This document shows positions 43,587 to 53,162 of a DNA stretch of 64,000 nt, one piece after another. Positions within the stretch are counted from its first letter, which is position 1; each line of letters starts with the position of its first letter. The position numbers and the translations under genes were made by a program. The notes beneath the pieces were generated by a model. It was given only the letters and a program-made list of their open reading frames with translations, made no database searches and had not been told where the DNA came from. The stretch covers positions 1 to 64,000 of the forward strand of contig JAKOMQ010000001.1 of assembly GCA_022241605.1 (NCBI GenBank), read 5' to 3'. The stretch comes from Aquimonas sp. (GTDB taxonomy: Bacteria; Pseudomonadota; Gammaproteobacteria; Xanthomonadales; Xanthomonadaceae).

Positions 43587-44918
43587 TCAATCCTCGCCAC
43601 CCGCCACTGTCATCCGCCCGACAAGGATGGAGCCGGTGCGGATATGTGACCGCAGGTCGACATCGCTGCCCACCGCTTCGATCGCCTGGTACATCTCGCG
43701 CAGGTTGCCGGCAATGGTGAACTCGTCCACCGGCCACGCGATCTGGCCGTTCTCGATCCAGAAGCCCGCCGCGCCGCGAGAATAGTCGCCGGTGATGGTG
43801 CTGACCCCCTGCCCCATCAACTCGGTCACCATCACACCTCGCTGGATTCCTCCAAGCAGCGCCTCGAACGCCTCGCCGCGGCCCTCGACCAGAAGGTTGT
43901 GGATGCCGCCGGCATTGCCGGTGCTTGCCAGGCCCAGCTTGCGGGCGCTGTAGCTGCCCAGGATGTAGCGCTGCAGCACGCCATCACGGACCAAATCCGA
44001 CTCGACAGTAGCCACGCCTTCCGCATCGAAGGCCGCCGAACGCAAGCCTCGCTTGAGATGCGGGCGTTCGCGCAGGTGCATCCATGCCGGCAGGATCTGC
44101 TGGCCGCAAGCATCCAACAGGAAGGAGGCGCGTCGATAAAGGGCACCGCCCGACGCGGCAGACAGCAGGTGCCCGATCAGGCTTCGGGCCACCTCCGGCG
44201 CGAACAGCACCGGAAATGTGCCGGTGGACGCTGCACGCGGGGCCAGCCTGCGCAGCGCGCGCTCACCGGCGCGGCGCCCCACGTTGGCGGCGTCCTGCAG
44301 GTCTTCGGCGGCGCAGCCGCTGGTGTACCAGTAGTCGCGCTGCATGGCCTCACCCTCGCCGGCGATCAGCGCACAGCTGAGCGAATGGCTGGTACTGCGC
44401 TCCGCGCCAAGAAAACCGTGGGAGTTGGCATACACCGCGCGGCTGCTGCCCGTGCTGACCGAGGCGCCATCCGAGTTGGCAATGCGCGGATCAACAGCGC
44501 GCCCTGCGCCCTCACAGACCAGCGCCAGCTCGATCGCCTGATCCGCACTGATCGCCCATGGGTGCCACTGGTCGAACTCCGGGAAGTCCCGCGCCATCCG
44601 CTCGGCGTCGGCGAGCCCGGCGCAGGGGTCGGGTTCAGTGAAACGAGCAATGGCGCAGGCCTGTTGGATGCTGGTTTCGATTGAGGCCGGATCGAGGTCG
44701 GCCGTGCTGGCGCTGCCCTTGCGGCCGTCGAGATAAACCGTGATCGACAGCCCGCGATCGCGGCTATGCTCGATTGTCTCGACCTCCCCCATGCGGACGT
44801 TGACAGCCAGGCCGGCATCGTCGTTCACCCCTACCTCGGCCTGTCCGGCGCCCATGGCACGGCAGCGCTTCAACGTGTCTTCCGCCAGCTGTGCCAGCCG
44901 GGCCAGGGATTCATCCAT
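43587..44918 (-). CDS. pmbA: Metalloprotease PmbA/TldE
   Basis: 443 aa. TldE subunit partner of TldD in the heterodimeric protease that processes peptide antibiotics (microcin B17) and CcdA-like proteins. The characteristic GLASTGNAGGIHNLLVEG, LMGQGVSTITGDYSRGAAGFWIENGQI and NLREMYQAIEAVGSDVDLR blocks are present. TldE itself lacks the zinc HExxxH of TldD, and none is seen here, as expected. tldD is not in the window. Divergent darP starts 218 bp away, the pairing seen in most gammaproteobacteria. The ATG at 44918 is preferred to a GTG seven codons upstream. Confidence 0.93.
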   Translation of the reverse strand: MDESLARLAQLAEDTLKRCRAMGAGQAEVGVNDDAGLAVNVRMGEVETIEHSRDRGLSITVYLDGRKGSASTADLDPASIETSIQQACAIARFTEPDPCAGLADAERMARDFPEFDQWHPWAISADQAIELALVCEGAGRAVDPRIANSDGASVSTGSSRAVYANSHGFLGAERSTSHSLSCALIAGEGEAMQRDYWYTSGCAAEDLQDAANVGRRAGERALRRLAPRAASTGTFPVLFAPEVARSLIGHLLSAASGGALYRRASFLLDACGQQILPAWMHLRERPHLKRGLRSAAFDAEGVATVESDLVRDGVLQRYILGSYSARKLGLASTGNAGGIHNLLVEGRGEAFEALLGGIQRGVMVTELMGQGVSTITGDYSRGAAGFWIENGQIAWPVDEFTIAGNLREMYQAIEAVGSDVDLRSHIRTGSILVGRMTVAGGED

Positions 44919-45136
44919 ATTCAAAGCTGCTGCCCCCACTCACGTATCCTTTCGGGTTGGGCGAAGCTCCGGGCGACCGGAGCCCCGCTCGCGCCATGGA
45001 CGGCGCGCCTGCGGATCAGGCACACAAGTGCTTGATCCATCACGGGTGAAGCCGGACGGACGCCAGGCTCACGATATCTGAAAGCGCCACGGAGGCAGCT
45101 TTCGGACCTTACTCAAATCTCCCGCCGGCAGCAGCC

Positions 45137-45727
45137 ATGAATCGCCACGACGACCGTGAAGACCTTGATGACGATGACCGCGGCCCCAGCCGCAGCCAGC
45201 AGCGACGCGACGCCCTCGTCGTGTTCGAACTGGCCGAGCGCCTGGTGGCATTGTCCGACACCCAACTGAAGCAGGTCCCACTCGACGATGGCCTGCGCGC
45301 AGCCGTGCAGCATACGCGACGGATCACTCGCCACATCGCCCGCAAGCGCGAGACCCAATACCTGGCCAAGCTGCTCCGCCGCGACGATGACGCAGTGGCC
45401 GCGATCCGCGCGCACCTGGATGTCGACCGCGACACCCAGCGCAGGGAAAACGCCAGATTCCACAGGCTCGAGCGCCTGCGCGACCGTCTGCTTGACGAGG
45501 AAGACGCGCTGACCGAAGTCATCACCCACTATCCCGAGGCCGACCGCCAGCAGCTGCGACAGCTGATTCGCAAAGCCCGCGACGAGCGCGCCGCAGAGCG
45601 CCCGCCCGCTGCCTATCGCGAACTTTTCAAGCTGCTGCGCGGACTGGACGATGCGCAAGGCAAAAGCAACGACAGCAACGCTGGCGACGGCAACCCGGAC
45701 GCCAACGAGCACGATCTTCGCGACTGA
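45137..45727 (+). CDS. darP: Ribosome biogenesis factor DarP (YjgA)
   Basis: 196 aa, charged and helical. Opens with an acidic arm (NRHDDREDLDDDD), then RSQQRRDALVVFELAERLVALSDTQLKQVPLDDGLRAAV and RKRETQYLAKLLRRDD, the DUF615/YjgA signature. It binds late 50S precursors and promotes the maturation of the peptidyl transferase centre. A low-complexity Asn/Asp-rich tail follows residue 175. Its position opposite pmbA is the classical arrangement. Confidence 0.93.
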   Translation: MNRHDDREDLDDDDRGPSRSQQRRDALVVFELAERLVALSDTQLKQVPLDDGLRAAVQHTRRITRHIARKRETQYLAKLLRRDDDAVAAIRAHLDVDRDTQRRENARFHRLERLRDRLLDEEDALTEVITHYPEADRQQLRQLIRKARDERAAERPPAAYRELFKLLRGLDDAQGKSNDSNAGDGNPDANEHDLRD

Positions 45728-45908
45728 GGCCAACTGAAACCCGCCTGCCTGCCGCTGCCGCCCGCGGGCGCCCTTGGCTCGGCGCTTGGATATCTCGCAT
45801 GCTCTGCCCTGCCGCGCCGGAAAACACCGCCCGGCGCTGCTGACCTGTTGCGCGTGGCAGATCAGGTGGGCCCCGGGGCTGTGGCCCTCAACCGTGAAGC
45901 AGCACGCC

Positions 45909-47066
45909 GTGAACTCTCGATCTCCGACCGCCAGCGCCGCAGTCCATTGCCCTCACTTCGCCGCCGGTCGCTGCGGCTCCTGCAGCTGGATCGAGCGGCC
46001 GTATGCGGATCAGCTAGAGAACAAGCAGGCACTGGCGCGCGCGCGGCTGTCTGGCCCGAGCCTGCACTGGTTGCCGGCGCTGGCCAGCCTGCCCTCGGGC
46101 TTCCGCAACAAGGCGAAGATGGCGGTCGGTGGAACCATGGAGGCGCCCAGCCTCGGCTTGGTCGACCTGCAGGACCGCGCAGTCGACCTTGGCGACTGCC
46201 TGCTGTACCCCTCGGCGCTGCAGGCAGCTTTCGCGCCGCTGCGCAGCTTTATCAGCGACGCCCGCATTCCGCCCTACTCATTGATCGAGCGCCGCGGCGA
46301 GCTCAAGTACGTCCTGCTGACCGTGGCGCCCTCCGGCGAATTGGGCCTGCGCTTCGTGCTGCGCTCGCGCGAGCCCCTGTCGCGCATGCAAAAGCACCTG
46401 CCGGAGCTGCGCGCGGCGCTGCCGACGCTGGGGCCGGTGTCGGCCAATCTGCAGCCCGATCACAAAGCCGTACTGGAGGGTGAAACCGAGATCCTGCTGC
46501 CCGGGCCCGACAGCTTGCGCGTGGAGATCAACGGCATCCCGCTGCGGCTGAGGCCGCGCAGCTTTTTCCAGACCCATACCGATCTCGCGGCCGCACTGTA
46601 TGCGCGAGCCGCTGGCTGGATCGAGGCAGCACGACCGCATACCCTGCTCGACCTCTACTGCGGGGTCGGCGGCTTCGCCCTGCACTGCGCTCCCTTTGCC
46701 GTGAGGGTGATCGGCCGCGAGATCAGCGCCGAGGCGGTCGCCAGCGCACAGCAATCCGCCGCCGAGCTGGGTCTCCACAACGCCAGCTTCCACATCACGG
46801 ACGCCAGCGCCGCGGCGGCGCTGGCGGATCAAGCGGACGCGGTGATCGTCAACCCGCCGCGGCGCGGCATTGGTGCGGAATTGTGCGCGGCGCTTGAGGC
46901 AAATCCGCCGCGCATCCTGATCTACTCCAGCTGCAATATCGAAACCTTGGCAGCAGATCTCGCCCGACTGCCCGGCTTCGAACTGGTCGAGGCGCAGGTA
47001 CTGGATCTGTTTCCACACACCACGCACTTCGAGACCGTGGTGCTGCTGCGCAGGCGCTGCGCTTGA
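45909..47066 (+). CDS. rlmC: 23S rRNA (uracil-C5)-methyltransferase RlmC
   Basis: About 385 aa from a GTG at 45909; a GTG at 45894 is also possible, and a farther ATG adds residues unlike the family. The N-terminal CPHFAAGRCGSCSW holds three of four Fe-S cysteines. The SAM site LLDLYCGVGGFALHC, the VNPPRRGIG motif and the catalytic-Cys motif YSSCNIETLAADL are intact. RlmC methylates U747 of 23S rRNA with SAM; the length agrees with RlmC (about 375 aa) rather than RlmD or TrmA. No strong ribosome-binding site is seen. Confidence 0.88.
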   Translation: MNSRSPTASAAVHCPHFAAGRCGSCSWIERPYADQLENKQALARARLSGPSLHWLPALASLPSGFRNKAKMAVGGTMEAPSLGLVDLQDRAVDLGDCLLYPSALQAAFAPLRSFISDARIPPYSLIERRGELKYVLLTVAPSGELGLRFVLRSREPLSRMQKHLPELRAALPTLGPVSANLQPDHKAVLEGETEILLPGPDSLRVEINGIPLRLRPRSFFQTHTDLAAALYARAAGWIEAARPHTLLDLYCGVGGFALHCAPFAVRVIGREISAEAVASAQQSAAELGLHNASFHITDASAAAALADQADAVIVNPPRRGIGAELCAALEANPPRILIYSSCNIETLAADLARLPGFELVEAQVLDLFPHTTHFETVVLLRRRCA

Positions 47067-47129
47067 AATCGAGCCACCCCCGCCCCATCCCGATGGCTTC
47101 CCAGCCCGCCCCGTCTACCCGGAGATTCC

Positions 47130-49037
47130 ATGAGCCAGGTCGAAACCCATGCCTTCCAGGCCGAGACCCGCGAGGTCCTGAGGCTCGTCATCCACTCGCT
47201 TTACTCGCACAAGGAGATTTTCCTGCGCGAGCTGATCTCCAACGCCTCTGATGCCTGCGACAAGCTGCGCTTCGAAGCCGTCACCGATGCCAGCCTGCTG
47301 GGCGACGACGGTGATCCCGCAATCGAGCTGGTAGTCAACGCCGAGGCCCGCACGCTCGAGATTCGCGACACCGGCATCGGGATGGGCCGGCAGGAACTCA
47401 TCGAACACCTCGGCACGATCGCCCGCTCCGGCACCCGATCGTTCCTCGCCCAGCTGTCCGAAGCCCAAAAAGGGGATGCCCAGCTGATCGGCCAGTTCGG
47501 CGTGGGCTTCTACTCGGCGTTCATCGTGGCTGACCGCGTTGACATGATCAGCCGCCGCGCAGGCAGCAACGAGGCCTGGCGCTGGAGCTCGGACGGCAGC
47601 GGCGAGTTCACGGTCGAGCCGGCCGAGCGCGCCCAGCGCGGCAGCTCGGTGATCCTGCATTTGAAGCCCGAGGAAGACGAGTTCCTGCAGGCCTGGACGC
47701 TGAAGTCGCTGGTGCGTCGCTACAGCGACCACATCGCGTTTCCGATCCGCATGGCCAAGCCGCCCGCCGCGGTCGAGGACGGTGAGGCCGAGGATGCCGA
47801 GCCGGCGGCGCAGCCCGAGCTGGAGGTGCTCAACGAGGCCAAGGCCCTGTGGACCCTGCCCAAGGCCGAGATCCAGGACGTCGATTACCAGGCCTTCTAC
47901 AAGCACATCAGCCACGACTTCGCGGATGCGCTGGCCTGGACCCACAACCGCGTCGAGGGCAACCAGAACTTCACCAGCCTGCTGTTTGTGCCGGAGCGCG
48001 CGCCATTCGACTTCCAGTTCGACCGCGACCAGCGCAAGGGCTTGAAACTCTACGTCAAGCGCGTCTTCATCATGGACGCTTCCGAACAGATGCTGCCGAG
48101 CTATCTGCGCTTCATGCGCGGCGTGGTCGATTCCGACGATCTGCCGTTGAACGTCTCCCGCGAGCTGCTGCAGAACAACCGCCAGATCGACAAGCTGAAG
48201 TCGGCCGTCACCCGGCGCACCCTCGACTTGCTGGATCGCCTGGCCCGCGAGGAGGGTGAGAAGTACCTGCAGTTCTGGAACGCCTTCGGCGGCGTGCTGA
48301 AGGAAGGCGTCAGCGAGGACACCGCCAATGCCGAGCGCATCGCCAGGCTGCTGCGCTTCGCCAGCACCAAGAGCGCCAAGGCCGACGAGCTGCATTCGCT
48401 GGAGGACTACGTCGCGCGCATGCCGGCCGGCCAGAAGGCGATCTATTACCTCACCGCCGACGGCTGGGCCGCAGCGGCCAACAGCCCGCAGCTGGAGGCG
48501 CTGAAGGCGCGCGGCGTCGAGGTTCTGCTGCTGCACGAGCGCATCGACGAGTGGATGAGCGGCTACCTGCGCGAGTTCGACGGCAAGCCGATGAAAAACA
48601 TCGCCAAGGGCGAGCTGGACCTGGGAGACCTGCCGGACGCCGAAGAGGCCAAGAAGCAGCACGAGGAAGCCAGCAAGGCTGCCGCGCCGCTCGTGGAAGC
48701 ATTGAAGACCGCACTGGGTGAGCGCGTGCGCGAGGTGCGTGTTTCGCAGCGCCTGACCGAGTCGCCGTCCTGCCTGGTGCTGGAGGAGTACGACATGGCG
48801 CTGCATCTGCAGCGGATGATGCGTGCCGCCGGCCACGACGTGCCCGCGCCCAAGCCGAGCCTCGAAATCAATCCGCAGCACGCCCTGCTCAAGCGCTTCG
48901 AGGCCGAAGCGGACGGCGAACGCCGCGAGCAGCTGGCGATCGTGCTGTTCGAACAGGCCCAGCTGGCCGAAGGCGCGCCCTTGGAGGACCCGGTCGGCTT
49001 TATCCGCCGCATCAACAGCCTGCTGCTCGCGGCGTGA
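47130..49037 (+). CDS. htpG: Molecular chaperone HtpG (Hsp90)
   Basis: 635 aa. The N-terminal ATPase shows ELISNASDACDKLRFEA, DTGIGMGRQELIEHLGTIARSGT and GQFGVGFYSAFIVAD; the middle domain shows FKLYVKR-like VKRVFIMD and LPLNVSRELLQ; the C-terminal dimerisation domain ends in RINSLLLAA. An acidic linker (residues 210-228, VEDGEAEDAEPAAQPEL) is longer than in E. coli. GGAGA precedes the ATG. The hslR heat-shock gene overlaps its stop, indicating joint expression. Confidence 0.98.
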   Translation: MSQVETHAFQAETREVLRLVIHSLYSHKEIFLRELISNASDACDKLRFEAVTDASLLGDDGDPAIELVVNAEARTLEIRDTGIGMGRQELIEHLGTIARSGTRSFLAQLSEAQKGDAQLIGQFGVGFYSAFIVADRVDMISRRAGSNEAWRWSSDGSGEFTVEPAERAQRGSSVILHLKPEEDEFLQAWTLKSLVRRYSDHIAFPIRMAKPPAAVEDGEAEDAEPAAQPELEVLNEAKALWTLPKAEIQDVDYQAFYKHISHDFADALAWTHNRVEGNQNFTSLLFVPERAPFDFQFDRDQRKGLKLYVKRVFIMDASEQMLPSYLRFMRGVVDSDDLPLNVSRELLQNNRQIDKLKSAVTRRTLDLLDRLAREEGEKYLQFWNAFGGVLKEGVSEDTANAERIARLLRFASTKSAKADELHSLEDYVARMPAGQKAIYYLTADGWAAAANSPQLEALKARGVEVLLLHERIDEWMSGYLREFDGKPMKNIAKGELDLGDLPDAEEAKKQHEEASKAAAPLVEALKTALGERVREVRVSQRLTESPSCLVLEEYDMALHLQRMMRAAGHDVPAPKPSLEINPQHALLKRFEAEADGERREQLAIVLFEQAQLAEGAPLEDPVGFIRRINSLLLAA

Positions 49038-49453
49038 GCGGGGCAAGCGCACCGGGTCGTGTCGAGGCGGACAGCGTCCGTCTCGACATCTGGCTGTGGG
49101 CCGCGCGCTGGTTCAAGACCCGCGCGCTGGCCAAGACCCAGATCGAAGCGCACCGGGTCGAGGTCGACGGACAGCCGGCCAAACCCTCTCGCTCAGTGCG
49201 CGTTGGCACCCGGCTGTGCATCGAGCGGGCCGGCGAGCGCCACGAAATCGAAGTGCTGGGCCTAGCGGACGCCCGTGGCCCGGCGACTGTCGCCCAGGCG
49301 CTGTATTCCGAATCCGCCGATTCGAAAGCACGACGCCTTGAACTCGCCGCCCAACGCGCCGCGGAACGTGCCGGCTACCAGCCCCCCGAGGGCAAGCCCA
49401 ACAAGAAGGCTCGTCGACTGATTCGCGCCCTCGGCGATATCGACATGCTTTAG
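49034..49453 (+). CDS. hslR: Heat shock protein 15 (S4-domain, ribosome-associated)
   Basis: 139 aa, GTG start overlapping the htpG stop (GTGA). S4 RNA-binding domain: RLDIWLWAARWFKTRALAKTQIEAHRVEVDGQPAKPSRSVRVG. It binds free 50S subunits carrying nascent peptidyl-tRNA after heat shock and helps recycle them. The basic tail GYQPPEGKPNKKARRLIRALGD is the family end. The last codon and stop (TAG 49451-49453) abut repeat B2. Confidence 0.93.
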   Translation: MSGASAPGRVEADSVRLDIWLWAARWFKTRALAKTQIEAHRVEVDGQPAKPSRSVRVGTRLCIERAGERHEIEVLGLADARGPATVAQALYSESADSKARRLELAAQRAAERAGYQPPEGKPNKKARRLIRALGDIDML

Positions 49454-49616
49454 CGTAATGATTCGTACTTGGCGGGCAGTGGCTGCGAGCGGATTTGTGT
49501 GGCGGGCAAGGCGCGACAACGAGCCATAGCAGCGCTATGTCGAGGAGGATGAACGCTGTCAGACGCGCGCAAAGACGCCGCAGTTTCGTTCGCTCAAGCG
49601 CGCATCACTACACTGG
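49453..49616 (+). repeat. Family B palindromic element, copy B2
   Basis: 164 bp. Ends GCGTAATGATTCGTACTTGG and, on the opposite strand, GTGTAGTGATGCGCGCTTGA; the centre is the perfect hairpin CATAGC-AGC-GCTATG. Same structure and size as B1. It starts at the stop codon of hslR. Confidence 0.72.
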
Positions 49617-49634
49617 GGGCTCCGCGCGTGAGCA

Positions 49635-49765
49635 ATCCTCGGCTGGCTGGCGGTGGATCGAGGTGCGGGCAAGCTACGAAGAAGCGGCATAGCGACGCCA
49701 CGGTGACGACGCCCAGCGCCCAAGATCGCTGCCGGTCCGCAGGATTCGTTGTCCACGGCCTGTCC
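49635..49765 (+). repeat. Family C dispersed repeat, copy C4
   Basis: Matches through GGCTGGCTGGCGGTGGATCG, AGGTGCGGGCAAG, CCACGGTGACGACGCCCAGC and CCAAGATCGCTGCCGG, then a TTCGTTGTCCACGGCC segment. It lies between B2 and A4. Bases 49766-49889 hold nothing recognisable. Confidence 0.5.
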
Positions 49766-49889
49766 GACAGCTGCGAGAAAACCGCCCGCTGGGCCCGGCC
49801 GCAGCTGGCACGGGCGGCGCAGCAAACGCCGAAGCATGGGCTGCGTCCCGAGGCAAGGCGTAAACATGCCGGACCACCCCACTGCCTGA

Positions 49890-50068
49890 CAGCACGCGCA
49901 AAACCCGCCTGCCTGCTGTGGCCGCCGCTGGACGCCCGTGGCGGCAGCGTGTCGCGCGAACTCCGCGGTCGTTTGACCGGCCAAATCCCTTGAATTCGCG
50001 CAGCGCGCCTTGCCAGGAACGCCCAGCGACGCCCTCGCTACGGCATCTGGATTTTTTCACATGCTCTG
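49890..50068 (+). repeat. Family A palindromic element, copy A4
   Basis: 179 bp with the same order as A1: GTGGCCGCCGCTGGACGCCCG, GGCGGCAGCGTGTCGCGCGAACTC, centre TTTGACCGGCCAAA, AATTCGCGCAGCGCGCCTTGCC and GGATTTTTTCACATGCTCTG at the right end. It lies 90 bp before the pyrH start. Confidence 0.75.
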
Positions 50069-50157
50069 CGTTTTCTTCGCCCTTCCTGCACCGACGTGCA
50101 GCACGCGTGTCCTCGACCGGCTAGAATGGGACGGTTTTGTGCCGCCGGAGAGCCTCA

Positions 50158-50886
50158 GTGAACAGCGCCCCCCTCAAGTATCGTCGCGTCCTGCTCAAGC
50201 TCTCTGGCGAGGCCCTGATGGGGAGCGCCGACTACGGCATCGATCCGGCGGTGATCAATGGCTTGGCCCAGGAAGTGCTGGACGCCAGCCGCGCCGGCGC
50301 CGAGATCGGCCTGGTCATCGGCGGCGGCAACATCTTCCGCGGCGCTGGACTGGCTGCGGCCGGCATGGATCGTGTCACCGGCGATCACATGGGCATGTTG
50401 GCCACGATCATGAACGCCCTGGCCATGCAGGATGCGATCGAGAAGATCGGCGGCTTTGCTCGAGTGATGAGCGCGATCAAGATCAACGCCGTCGCCGAGG
50501 ATTACATTCGACGGCGCGCCGTGCGCCATATCGAAAAGGGCCGGATCGCGATCTTTGCCGCCGGCACCGGCAACCCTTTCTTCACGACCGACTCCGCCGC
50601 CGCACTCCGCGCAGTTGAGATCGGCGCGAACCTGATGCTCAAGGCCACCAAGGTCGACGGTGTCTACGACTCCGACCCGAAAAAGAATCCCGACGCCAAG
50701 CGCTATGAACGCCTGAGCTACGAGGACGTCATCACCCGTAACCTGCAGGTCATGGACACCGCCGCCATCGCGCTCTGCCGCGACTACGGCATGCCGATGC
50801 GGGTCTATGACATGGGCGTATCCGGCAACCTCATGCGGATCCTGCGCGGCGAGCCCATCGGCACCCTGGTGGACCGCGGCGCCTGA
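50158..50886 (+). CDS. pyrH: UMP kinase
   Basis: 242 aa, GTG start at 50158 preceded by GGAGAG. Phosphorylates UMP to UDP in pyrimidine synthesis and feeds cell-wall and LPS precursors. [42 protein letters not shown] and [14 protein letters not shown] are the bacterial PyrH signatures. It heads the frr-uppS-cdsA-dxr-rseP-bamA string. The rpsB-tsf genes that normally precede it are missing here, replaced by htpG-hslR and the repeats. A TAGAAT hexamer at 50122-50127 is a possible -10 element. Confidence 0.97.
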   Translation: MNSAPLKYRRVLLKLSGEALMGSADYGIDPAVINGLAQEVLDASRAGAEIGLVIGGGNIFRGAGLAAAGMDRVTGDHMGMLATIMNALAMQDAIEKIGGFARVMSAIKINAVAEDYIRRRAVRHIEKGRIAIFAAGTGNPFFTTDSAAALRAVEIGANLMLKATKVDGVYDSDPKKNPDAKRYERLSYEDVITRNLQVMDTAAIALCRDYGMPMRVYDMGVSGNLMRILRGEPIGTLVDRGA

Positions 50887-50938
50887 TTTCTGCTGCGTTG
50901 CAGCACAGGCGGGCGCATGCCGCGTCCGCATCCCGACC

Positions 50939-50944
50939 TATAAT
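50939..50944 (+). promoter_or_regulatory. Possible -10 element upstream of frr
   Basis: A perfect TATAAT in GC-rich sequence, 45 bp before frr, without a convincing -35. A TGCTGC-GTT-GCAGCA hairpin at 50891-50905 stands between pyrH and this box. Possible internal promoter only. Confidence 0.3.
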
Positions 50945-50988
50945 CACGCGCCCCCAAGAACGGAGCGCTGCCTGTCAAGGCCCCGACC

Positions 50989-51546
50989 ATGATCAACGAT
51001 ATCAAGCAAGACGCCCAGGCCCGCATGCAGAAGAGCGTGGAATCGCTGCGCTTCGAACTGACCAAACTTCGCACCGGCCGCGCATCGACCTCATTGGTTG
51101 ACCACCTCAAGGTCAATTATTACGGCTCCGAAATGCCGCTGACCCAGGTTGCCTCCGTCACTATCGCCGATGCGCGTTCGATCCTGATCACGCCCTGGGA
51201 GAAAAACATGGTGGGTCCGATCGAGAAGGCCATCCACTCCTCCGACCTCGGCCTGACCCCCAACACCGCGGGGACCGCCATCCGCATCAACCTGCCGCCG
51301 CTGACCGAAGAGCGCCGCAAGGAGCTCTCCAAGCACGTCGCCGGCGAGGGCGAAAACGCCAAGGTGGCAGTCCGGAACATCCGCCGCGACGCCATCCAGC
51401 AAATCAAAGAGCTGCTCAAGGCGAAGTCGATCAGCGAGGACGAAGAACGTCGCGCCGAGACCGACATCCAGACCTTGACCGACCGTTTCGTCAAGGACGT
51501 GGACGGCGTGGTCAAGGCCAAGGAAGACGAGCTGATGGCGATCTGA
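50989..51546 (+). CDS. frr: Ribosome recycling factor
   Basis: 185 aa, exact family length. With EF-G it splits the post-termination ribosome. [31 protein letters not shown] and the C-terminal helix [27 protein letters not shown] are intact. It sits 102 bp after pyrH in the same operon; a possible internal promoter is noted separately. Confidence 0.98.
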   Translation: MINDIKQDAQARMQKSVESLRFELTKLRTGRASTSLVDHLKVNYYGSEMPLTQVASVTIADARSILITPWEKNMVGPIEKAIHSSDLGLTPNTAGTAIRINLPPLTEERRKELSKHVAGEGENAKVAVRNIRRDAIQQIKELLKAKSISEDEERRAETDIQTLTDRFVKDVDGVVKAKEDELMAI

Positions 51547-51580
51547 GCCGGTGCGTGCAGACGCACCTGGCGCCGCCTGC

Positions 51581-52333
51581 ATGACGGCCACCTCCGAACC
51601 GGCGCCCGCTCCGCTACCGCGTCATGTTGCCGTGATCATGGACGGCAACGGGCGCTGGGCGAAGCAGCGCGCTCGGCCACGCACGCTCGGCCACCGGGCG
51701 GGAGCACGCGCGGTCAATCTGTGCATCGACTTCTGCATCGATCGCGGTATCGAAGCGCTGACGCTTTTCGCTTTTTCCAGCGAAAACTGGCAGCGGCCGG
51801 CCGATGAGGTCTCCGCGCTTATGTCGTTGTTTTTGCGCGCGTTGAATCGCGAACTGGATGAGCTGCACCGGCGCGGGGTTCGCTTGCGCTTTGTTGGCGA
51901 TCGCTCCAGCTTCTCGCCCGAGTTGCGCAACCGCATGGCGACCGCCGAGGCCTTGACGCGCACCAACATCGGGCTGCAGCTGTCGATTGCCGCCAGTTAT
52001 GGCGGCCGCTGGGACATCACCCAGGCTGCGCGCCGCCTCGCCGAACAGGTACGCGCGGGAAGCCTTGAGCCCGCCGATATCGACGAGCAGCTTCTCGGCC
52101 GCCTTGTCAGCCTCGCCGAGCTGCCGCCTCCGGATCTGTTCATCCGCACCGGCGGCGACCAGCGCATCAGCAATTTCCTGCTGTGGCAGTTGGCTTACAC
52201 GGAGCTGTACTTCACCGAGAAGCTGTGGCCCGACCTGGACCGCGCCACGCTGGATGCCGCTTTGGAGTCCTTCGCCAGTCGCGAGCGCCGGTTCGGACTT
52301 ACCGGCGAGCAGCTCAGGAAGGCCCACGCATGA
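51581..52333 (+). CDS. uppS: Undecaprenyl diphosphate synthase
   Basis: 250 aa. Adds eight isoprene units in cis to farnesyl-PP to form the C55 lipid carrier. HVAVIMDGNGRWAK with catalytic Asp21, TLFAFSSENWQRP, and the end motif PPDLFIRTGGDQRISNFLLWQLAYTELYF are complete. The ATG at 51581 is preferred over a GTG ten codons upstream. It overlaps cdsA by 4 nt. Confidence 0.97.
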   Translation: MTATSEPAPAPLPRHVAVIMDGNGRWAKQRARPRTLGHRAGARAVNLCIDFCIDRGIEALTLFAFSSENWQRPADEVSALMSLFLRALNRELDELHRRGVRLRFVGDRSSFSPELRNRMATAEALTRTNIGLQLSIAASYGGRWDITQAARRLAEQVRAGSLEPADIDEQLLGRLVSLAELPPPDLFIRTGGDQRISNFLLWQLAYTELYFTEKLWPDLDRATLDAALESFASRERRFGLTGEQLRKAHA

Positions 52334-53160
52334 GCCTGTCGTCGTCGCGCCTGCGCGTGCTCACCGCCCTGCTTCTGGCACCGCTCGCCATCGGCGCCAT
52401 GTTGCTGTTGCCCACGCCCTTGTTGCTGCCGCTGGTTGGCGCGATTCTGCTGCTGGCTGCCTGGGAGTGGACCGCGCTAGCCGGCCTCGAGGCCCCCCTG
52501 CCACGCGCCTGCGCGCTGCTGCTGCCGTCGGCGGCGATGGCCCTGCTGGCCCACCAGCCGCTCGACCCCGTCTTCCGCACGGTGGTGGTGCTGGGCTGCC
52601 TATGGTGGCTGGCCAGCTTGGTCTGGCTATGGCGTCCAAAGCTGCTTTCCGGAACGGAGCAATGGCGCAGCGGGTTCAAGCTGGGGCTGCTGCTACCCCT
52701 GCTGGTGCCGGCATGGGCGGCGCTGGCGCTGCTGCATGCGGACGGCAGCACCGGCCCGCGTTGGGCACTGTTCGCGGTGGCTCTCGTGTGGGCCGCGGAT
52801 ACGGGCGCCTACTATGCAGGCACTCGCATCGGCGGCCGCAAGCTGGCGCCCCGCATCAGCCCGGGGAAAACCTGGGCGGGCCTGTTCGGTGGGCTCGCGG
52901 CTGCGCTGCTGCTACCTGTCGTTACCCTGCCTTTGCTTGGTCTCGCATGGTCGCAGCTGCCCGCCCTGATGCTGCTGACCCTGCTGGCGACACTGGCCTC
53001 TGTCCACGGCGACCTGTTCGAGAGCGTGATGAAACGCCAGCGCGGCGCCAAGGATTCCGGCAACTTGATTCCCGGCCACGGCGGCGTACTTGATCGCGTC
53101 GACAGCCTGCTGGCGGCACTGCCGGTATTTGCTCTCGGCAAACTCTGGCTGGGCCTTTGA
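52330..53160 (+). CDS. cdsA: Phosphatidate cytidylyltransferase
   Basis: 276 aa, about eight membrane segments. Makes CDP-diacylglycerol, the branch point of phospholipid synthesis. The signature [21 protein letters not shown]...[12 protein letters not shown] near the C-terminus is intact. The start overlaps the uppS stop (ATGA), and the dxr start follows directly. Confidence 0.96.
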   Translation: MSLSSSRLRVLTALLLAPLAIGAMLLLPTPLLLPLVGAILLLAAWEWTALAGLEAPLPRACALLLPSAAMALLAHQPLDPVFRTVVVLGCLWWLASLVWLWRPKLLSGTEQWRSGFKLGLLLPLLVPAWAALALLHADGSTGPRWALFAVALVWAADTGAYYAGTRIGGRKLAPRISPGKTWAGLFGGLAAALLLPVVTLPLLGLAWSQLPALMLLTLLATLASVHGDLFESVMKRQRGAKDSGNLIPGHGGVLDRVDSLLAALPVFALGKLWLGL

Positions 53161-53162
53161 AG

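Noticed and set aside
47115..49052. Open frame of 645 codons antisense to htpG
   Set aside because: It is the exact shadow of a strongly conserved gene; no start signal or domain.
49628..49993. Small reading frame between hslR and pyrH
   Set aside because: It runs through repeats C4 and A4 and is only a repeat translation without a ribosome-binding site.
50887..50988. Terminator between pyrH and frr
   Set aside because: The TGCTGC-GTT-GCAGCA hairpin is short and lacks a T-run; the genes are normally co-transcribed.
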